DNA of 64,000 nt from Diogma glabrata (Eukaryota; Arthropoda; Insecta; Diptera; Cylindrotomidae), in the NCBI GenBank assembly GCA_963693315.1, contig OY856186.1:70330019-70394018 (forward strand), read 5' to 3'. Made by a program: the position numbers and the translations under genes. The notes under the pieces are model-generated. The model was not told the DNA's origin. It saw only the letters and a program-made list of their open reading frames with translations, and ran no database searches. Below, piece after piece: positions 57,431 through 64,000 of the stretch; positions within the stretch are counted from its first letter, which is position 1; the number at the start of each line of letters is the position of its first letter.

Positions 57431-57944
57431 ATGTAATAACCTTCGGAAAAACTAGTAGTTGTAGATAACGTACAAAAAAAATCCACTTAAATAATCACAA
57501 GTAGGAATAATAGGTTTAACTGCATATTGAATTTTGTTTCAAACCTTGTTTTTCTTCTTGAAATTTTCTTAATAGATCAAAACACACAAAAATTAAGGTG
57601 CACACAACACAGTTTTATGTTTCTTTTGTCGTTTACAATCTAAATTTAACTGTACGTTCATTTTCCCTAATAAATTTGAGCATTTGCAATTCTAATTAAA
57701 AGGTCAGTTTATCTGATTTCTTTGTATATTGCTACACTACTACTTTTTTCATCACTAAAAATTTGACTAAAAGTTGATTTTATTTTACTAACACTCCATC
57801 AAATTATTCTGAATGGAACAATAAATTGAAAAAACATATAAACTGTTTTTTCATTTAATTAATACAATTAATTAAATTTTACCAACAATTATCAAAAATC
57901 CAAGCATATATCCAGAAAATTTCATGAACCAACAGCATACAAAA

Positions 57945-58092
57945 TGAGATAGCAAATCAAAAAAATAACATTCCCAACCGGGTGAAGAGAAAATATGGAT
58001 AAAAAAGACGATCAGTTGTATTGAATGAATTGATTCACGTAAAAAAAGTTGTTTAGACAAATGGACTTCTACAAGTTAAACGGCTTCGTAAC
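57945..58092 (+). repeat. Dispersed repeat shared with 28612-28770
   Basis: Same order of landmarks as the copy at 28612-28770, with small indels. It is part of a region (57431-58250) that otherwise shows no gene. Confidence 0.75.
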
Positions 58093-60275
58093 AATATCAA
58101 GTGAGCCGTTCTTTAGTAATATGGTTTTACAGTTAATCTGAGTTTGAATTTCCAGAAATATTTCGGACCACTCTGTTCTCAAATTATACCCTTTAAAATA
58201 TTTCTAAGAAAACATGAGTACTTTTTTCTTCAACCAAACTAGTTGTATGCTTAGTATGAAATTGATTGGGAGTCCACCGGTCGTCCAGATTACGAATCTC
58301 ATCTAAAACTAATATTTTTGGACCTGAGATGCACATCTTTAAAAATTGATAGCTGTAGAACAAAAACTCGCTAAATTAAATTTTATTATGTTTTAGGCTA
58401 AGGTTGGAACTTTCATATTAGCTTATTAAAAAAAAAAAAAATAAGCCAAATGCTTGATCTACAACATCACCGCCATCTTTAAAAAATTATTTCTTATGTT
58501 TTATTATTATTATTTTTATCAGCGTAAGTAAAAGGTTTACTGTGTATTTTTTTCGAGTACTAATCATTGGCATGTTACTTATTTATTGGCATATTTCTTA
58601 TTTGAGTAAGAAATTTTTTTAGTAGGTTGTTGTCGTTGTTTAAAAGGTCATGCAAATTTTTACAAGACAAACTATATTTGACACGAAAAATGGCTTTCAA
58701 AATTCAATTGTAATATTTTGATGTCCACGCTTTATTTACCTTAAAAAACGCGTCCAGTTGCAGCTTTAGTTCCTGGTAAGAACAGCGCGTAATCAATTTA
58801 TAGTTCATTATTGTATGGAACATGGTTTGTTTCAAAATGTTTCTAACCATTTGTTCTTTATTACCGTTTATTACCACCATTCCTCACCTTGTCGTACTTC
58901 CTTCACAAAAATCGGGAATTTTTTGAAAACGCCGATGGACGTAGGACAAACTGTTAAAAATAGAGACAGTCCCACCAAAAGCGGAACTTTTGGTCACTTT
59001 ATCAGTCCCACCAAAAGCGGGACTTTTGGTCACTTTGATCCATCTACTTCTGTTTTTTTTAATTAAATTATATTTTAATTAACTCAACGCAACTGCCAAT
59101 ATTTGTGATCAGTAATTGTTCGATCTAAGTTATTTCTTTTAATAAAAATTATTATTATAGTTTTTGATAATAAAATCAATTGAAACCCAAAATCTAAAAT
59201 TTGTCTAAAACACATTAATTCTGCCAATATATTTCCAATTGTTGTATCCGAAATTTAGTTCTTTTCCCTATTTATATTTTAATAGAAATCTACCTTCAAC
59301 ACAATACCATAATTGATCGATCGATTTGATTTCCAATCATTCTATTTTTTCCTAGAATTTGAATTGCTCGATTTGTTTGTTATTTTTTCGATTTTTCATC
59401 TTTCCCTTTTCTATTCAAATCTTAAAACCACAAGAATAAAATCTCAACCAACATCATTTGTAAATATTTTGTTGTATCAACATTCGAAAATGTTTTTCTT
59501 TCTCATTCCTTCCATATCTGTGTTTAGATATGGTTACGGTTACAAAGAAAATGAAAAATATCTTATGACTGTTGTTTTTTTGCGGTTTTACTTCTTATGT
59601 TCTTATATTATTTTAAGTTTATGGTTCTAAAAATAGGAAAACAGGGCGATGGAGATGACAAGTTCTTACGTTTATATGTAAAACGCTTCATCCCCGATTG
59701 ATATTTTTTAGTTTATGCAGCGAGCAGCTTGAATTAAACACAATTATCATGTACATATAAGTATAACCATGTTGAAGTTATACAAAATGTTCATTGTATC
59801 ACAATAAACCAACCTGCACTCTCACATATTATTTAAAAGTTCACATCCTGAAAAAAGCTTCTTTAATACAGAATCGTATCGAAAGACTTATGATAACACC
59901 CTCATATACAGATACGCTGTTTTTTATTTTTTTCGATTAGATAATCCATTCTCTTAGCTTAACTTATCCATTTAAAAATTGGTTGTCGTGATCGTTCAAG
60001 GATAATCGAATTACTTTAGACTATGTTAAATATGGGGAATATATTTAAAAATTTAAATGAAATAACTTTCAGAAGTTGTATTTGTTGTTCAAATTATCAA
60101 CTTGAAATGTTGTTATTTAAGTTTGATAATATAATTTGACTTTATGTAGTGAGCTTAGAAATTAGGATATATTAACTTGATGCTTAAAGAGTTACTTTAT
60201 TTGAATGTGCGACTGTAGTCAATTAGTTACTGAGTTTTAAATCTGAGAATGGGAAAGGAGAATAATGCCTCTAAA
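58093..60275. other. Unassigned; contains a 36-bp tandem repeat
   Basis: At 58967-59040 two 36-bp units read CAGTCCCACCAAAAGCGGRA, then CTTTTGGTCACTTTRAT. Within each unit CACCAAAAG and CTTTTGGTC are nearly complementary. The rest is AT-rich without a recognised gene. The 105-codon frame at 59313-59630 is hydrophobic and phenylalanine-rich from T-rich DNA. Confidence 0.45.
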
Positions 60276-61374
60276 TGTTCTAGACCGAGCTGTGAAAATT
60301 TGACCATTTTTGATATTCCTGAAACTTGACATATAAGTAGTAGGGACAATTGAAAAAATAAAACTTATTTTACAATTTTTTCAAAGTGCATAGTTTGATC
60401 ATAGGGGGCACCCCAACATGCATGAAAAATGAAAATTCTGCCAATCCGATGTAACTTTGAAATTAAATTGCTCAAGAACGGCTATACCGATTTCATCAAA
60501 CTTTTTTTTGTTTGATAGGTGATAGGTTAGTCGTTTGAGGTCGGTTAGTCGATAGGTTAGTCGTTTGAGAAAAAAAATAATTAATTGTTTTTGTAATTAA
60601 TTTTTGAATAAAAATATTAAAAAAATTTTTTTTAAATGGCGCTAGGGTTGAAGATCAATTGGAATTAAATTAATTTATTTTCTGAAAATAAATAGCTCTA
60701 TCTTTACTTTAAAATATTCCAAATTAACAAAGAGGCGTTAATTCGTGTTCTTGAGATATTTAATTTTAAAGAATTTTAGTCCGTCCAAAATTCTACTTGT
60801 TCATTATTTTTTCGAACAATTTTTATCAACAAAAAATTTTAACCACTAAAGTTCGAAAAAATGATGAAAAATTCGAATTTTAGTTGGACCAAAAATCTTT
60901 ATCAATTGGGCAAAATATCTTAAGAACACGAATTAACGCCTCTTTGTAAATTTGGAATATTTTGGAGTAAGGATAGGACTTTTTTCAGAAAAAAAATTAA
61001 TTTAATTCCAATTGATCTTCAACCCTAGCGCCATTTTTAAAAAAGTTTTTAATGTTTTTATTTAAAAATTAATTACAAAAACAATTAACTGATTCTTTTT
61101 CAAACGACTAACTAATCATCTATCAAACAAGAAAAAGTTTGCTGAAATCGGTATAGCCGTTCTTGAGCAATTTAATTTCAAAGTTACCTCGGGTTGGCAG
61201 AATTTCCATTTTTCATGCATGTTGAGATGCCCCCAATGCTCAAACTACGCACTTTTAAAAAGTTGTAAAATAAGTTTTATTTATTGTTTTGTCCTTACAA
61301 CTTATATGCCAAGTTTCAGGAAAATCAAAAATGGTCAAGTTCAAATCTCGACATTTTCACCTGCGTAGATCACG
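60276..61374. repeat. ~1.1-kb near-perfect palindrome (foldback element)
   Basis: The left arm 60276-60817 and right arm 60851-61374 are reverse complements with scattered mismatches and small indels, around a 33-bp loop. Landmarks in both arms are TTGACCATTTTTGAT, CATGCATGAAAAATG, AACGGCTATACCGATTTCA, GGCGCTAGGGTTGAAGATCA and GAGGCGTTAATTCGTGTTCT. The left arm has an extra tandem piece (GATAGGTTAGTCGTTTGAG, twice). There is no ORF. It is probably a foldback-type MITE; a target duplication was not found. Confidence 0.92.
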
Positions 61375-62384
61375 TTTTTCATCACATTGGAATTGATTTG
61401 TAATGCGTATGAGGTTTCAGTTTGATTGGAGTAGTAAAAGTTACAAAATCTTCATAATAACTGTAGCTTAAAATTGTCGAGGAGATGCGGCAATTTAAAT
61501 TATTGTGTTCTTTTTCCAATTAAATTTGGAACTTAGGCTAAATTTAAGCTACAATAACTTAAAAAAAAATTTGTTACCCTCGTCGTGTACTGTCGTGTAT
61601 TGTCATTGAAGAAATGGGGATGCTGCTGTTAAGGAGAAATTCCAACAGTGAGTTCTAACGGCCAATGGCTTAGCACTAATTTTCATTAAACTTATTACTT
61701 CGGTCTGAAAGACCTAAGTATTACATTCATGAGCTCAACGTGAAATACTTACTTCACTTTTTTTGGCATTTCTTGACGTTTTAGGACCTACTGATTCTAA
61801 AAAAGCAAAAAAAATGCATGTCTGTCTGTCGGCCGGCCGGCCGGCCGTCATTAACTACGCTGCAGGGAAAACCACAGGAGGGCTTTCAAAAAAATTTTTT
61901 CTAGAAATAGGTATACTCAAGGGACGAAAGGACGCTGTGTTCGATAACTGTACCGGAAGTGTGTCAAAAACAGCAAATTTTCATATTTTTGGCTTAAAAA
62001 ACGTTCATTTTAAGTGATTACGAGTAGGAACATTAAATTTGGAGAAATCTTGATGGTAGGGATTGGTATGTGAGATCAAAAACTAGATTATTGCATTATA
62101 AGTTTGTCAAAAAAATGTTGTCAAGTGTGTCAAAAGAAAGATTTTTATTTATTTTTTTTTACCCAATTTTTTGAAAAAAATAAAATTGTTTGTTTGAAAT
62201 GAAATTTTATTATTATTATAGAGAATTATGGCATTATGAGTTTGTCAAAAAAATAATGTCAAGTGTGTCAAAAAATGATTTCATTTATTTTTTAGCCAAT
62301 TTTTTGGAAAAAAAATGTAGCTGTTTTTATAACGTAAATGTAATTGAAAATGAAATTGGACATGGAAATTTTTGAATTTGTTAT
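61375..62384. other. Unassigned; GGCC simple repeat
   Basis: At about 61820-61850 TGTCTGTCTGTC is followed by four GGCC units, the most GC-rich spot in the window. Short related stretches with GTCAAAAAAATNNTGTCAAG, then TGTGTCAAAA, occur at 62105-62140 and 62242-62275. Confidence 0.5.
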
Positions 62385-63532
62385 AGTTTTTGAAATGTTT
62401 TTGGAATTTTGAAAAAAGTTTGTGTTCTTGATTTTGTAATAATTTTCGCAATATTTTTAGAATTTTGGAAAAAGTTTTAATTTTTGATTTTGTAAAATTT
62501 TTTTGAATATTTTTAGAATTTTGAAAAAATTTTAATTTTTGATTTTATTATAATTTTTGGAATTTTGAAAAAAGTTTCAATTTTTGATTTTGCAATAATT
62601 TTTACAATATTTTTAGAATTTTGGAAACAGTTTGAATTTTTTAGAATTTTTGGAATATTATTTTAATTTGATTTTATTCTAATTTTTGGCATATTTTTGG
62701 AATTTTGGAAAAAGTTTCAATTTTTGATTTTTATATAATTTTTGCAATATTTTTAAAATTTTGAAAAAAAATAGAATTTTTGAATTTTATATACATATAT
62801 TTAGAATTTTGAAAAAAGATTCATTTTTTGATTTTGTAAGAATTTTTGGAATAGTTTTAGAATTTTGAAAAATCTTAAATTTTTGATTTTATTATAATTT
62901 TTGGAGTTTTGAAAAAAGTTGATTTTTGAAAGTTGAAAAATTTTTGTTTTTTTAATAATTTTTGCAATATTTTTGGAATTTCGGAAAAATTTAAATTTTT
63001 AAGAATTTTTGGAATATTATCCAATAATATTCCAAAAATTCTTAAAAATTTAAACTTTTCCGAAATTCCAAAAATATTGCAAAAATTATTAAAAAATCAA
63101 AAATTTTTCTACTTTCAAAAATCAACTTTTTTCAAAATTCCAAAAATTATAATAAAATCAAAAATTTAAAATTAGAAAAAGTTTAAGTATTTGATTTTAT
63201 TCTAATTTTTGGAATATTTTTGGAATTTTGAAAAAAGTTTGATTTTATTTAATTTAACAATATTTTTGGAATTTTGAAAGAAATATGAATTTGTGATTTT
63301 GTAATATTTTTTCGAAACGCTAAATGGAGAGGTTTTTGAGTAGTTGGCTGAGTGTATCATCTTTTCACTAAACTATGTTAATTTATGATCTGTTATAATT
63401 TTCCGGCAACGTATTGATGTTTCGTGTTAGTTTTGTAACAAATTTCAAAACGGAGATAAAAAATACTTGTACTTTAACAAAGAGTTATGTTTGATATACA
63501 TCGCCACCCAAAACTAAAAACCATGTCCTCAT
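62385..63532 (+). repeat. AT minisatellite with conserved tail, copy 2
   Basis: 62385-63311 is an irregular array of TTTTTGGAATTTTGAAAAAA and GTTTCAATTTTTGATTTTGT units. It includes a perfect-looking hairpin (62875-63169). The tail 63312-63532 matches 48671-48893. This copy has a longer array than copy 1. Confidence 0.88.
62875..63169. repeat. 146-bp-arm hairpin inside minisatellite
   Basis: Arms 62875-63020 and 63024-63169 are reverse complements with about four mismatches and a 3-bp loop (CCA). The array runs in one direction up to 63020, is inverted for about 150 bp, then resumes its original direction near 63170. Confidence 0.92.
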
Positions 63533-64000
63533 AAAAGTTTTTTGCCGAAAACTATATCAAAATCCTTAACCCAGACCGAAATCTTGATATCTCAGAGCTG
63601 TGAGATTTCAGTCCCTCCATATTTTTACTTTGCAATATAAGTGGTAATATAACAACAGCTATAATATCTCGAATCACTCTAAGCGCACCCAATGGCTCAA
63701 GTATTTTCTATATATTTCTGTTTGCCTTAATATTTTCCTTATTCAATTTTGTATGCAACTTTATTTGAATGAAACATACGTATATTGTATGTGTTCATTT
63801 AGCTTTCGTTACATTAACCTTAACCTAAATCTGTGAGAAATTCTCGAAATAGATTCGTCTATTATGTATAGGAGGTTTATCTTAGGTTATATAGCTTTAT
63901 CTTTTTATATCTACAACCTTGGTTTCGCCTTGTTGGCCTTACTAATTTCTATTAAAAATGCCATTTAACTTTTATTTAGGTTTTAAATTTGCTGATAATC
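63533..64000. other. Unassigned end of window
   Basis: 63555-63620 continues the minisatellite family (shared with 51605-51680). No gene is seen in the remainder. Confidence 0.4.

Noticed and set aside
62933..63169. 78-codon plus-strand frame of repeated FSEIPKIL-type text
   Set aside because: It is the translation of the hairpin and minisatellite units.

Overview
This window looks like repeat-rich, AT-rich nuclear DNA from an insect. The evidence is the mixture of mobile elements (RTE and CR1/Jockey-like LINEs, Ty3/gypsy, hAT, mariner and several MITE types), a short 63-bp intron, and a single exon that resembles insect DUF4743-Nudix genes. Order and species cannot be fixed from the sequence. 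No bacterial, organellar, rRNA or convincing tRNA gene is visible.

Layout. 0-4.4 kb: an internally deleted irritans-type mariner (50-991), short palindromic repeats, a TA microsatellite, three copies of a ~328-bp satellite (2335-3318) and a 210-bp mariner-type MITE (4136-4345). 4.4-13 kb: AT-rich DNA with worn LINE pieces (about 5.9-6.4, 8.2-9.0 and 11.75-12.0 kb) and small tandem repeats. 13.1-17.1 kb: a full-length RTE-type LINE with an intact 994-aa ORF, bracketed by a near-identical 268-bp direct repeat that I read as a very long target-site duplication. 21.2-22.9 kb: a dispersed repeat (second copy 56.9-57.4 kb) interrupted by a 1,066-bp non-autonomous hAT element. 25.3-28.6 kb: a second LINE (CR1/Jockey-like) with an intact 944-aa ORF. 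30.1-33.4 kb: a decayed third LINE, followed by a decayed Ty3/gypsy (33.4-38.7 kb) whose reverse transcriptase is split by a complete 3.3-kb hAT element with an 8-bp duplication.

41.2-44.1 kb: the most unusual object, a 2,873-bp element with ~600-bp terminal inverted repeats, a 4-bp target duplication and a two-exon gene of unknown function. 44.1-54 kb: mostly unassigned AT-rich DNA holding the two host-gene candidates, the first exon of a DUF4743/Nudix hydrolase gene (minus strand, 49.2-49.7 kb) and a possible 108-bp internal exon (53.0 kb). 54.0-55.4 kb: a mariner-family element with a 92-bp hAT-type MITE just upstream of its dead transposase. 60.3-61.4 kb: a ~1.1-kb near-perfect palindrome. 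62.4-63.5 kb: an AT-rich minisatellite with a second hairpin and a conserved tail shared with 48.4-48.9 kb.

The genes do not form a pathway. The window records layered transposition: hAT into gypsy, hAT into a tandem repeat, MITE into mariner, and RTE into unique sequence with a giant duplication. The two intact LINE ORFs suggest that retrotransposition was recent or is continuing. All family names rest on reading protein and terminal motifs by eye; no database search was possible.
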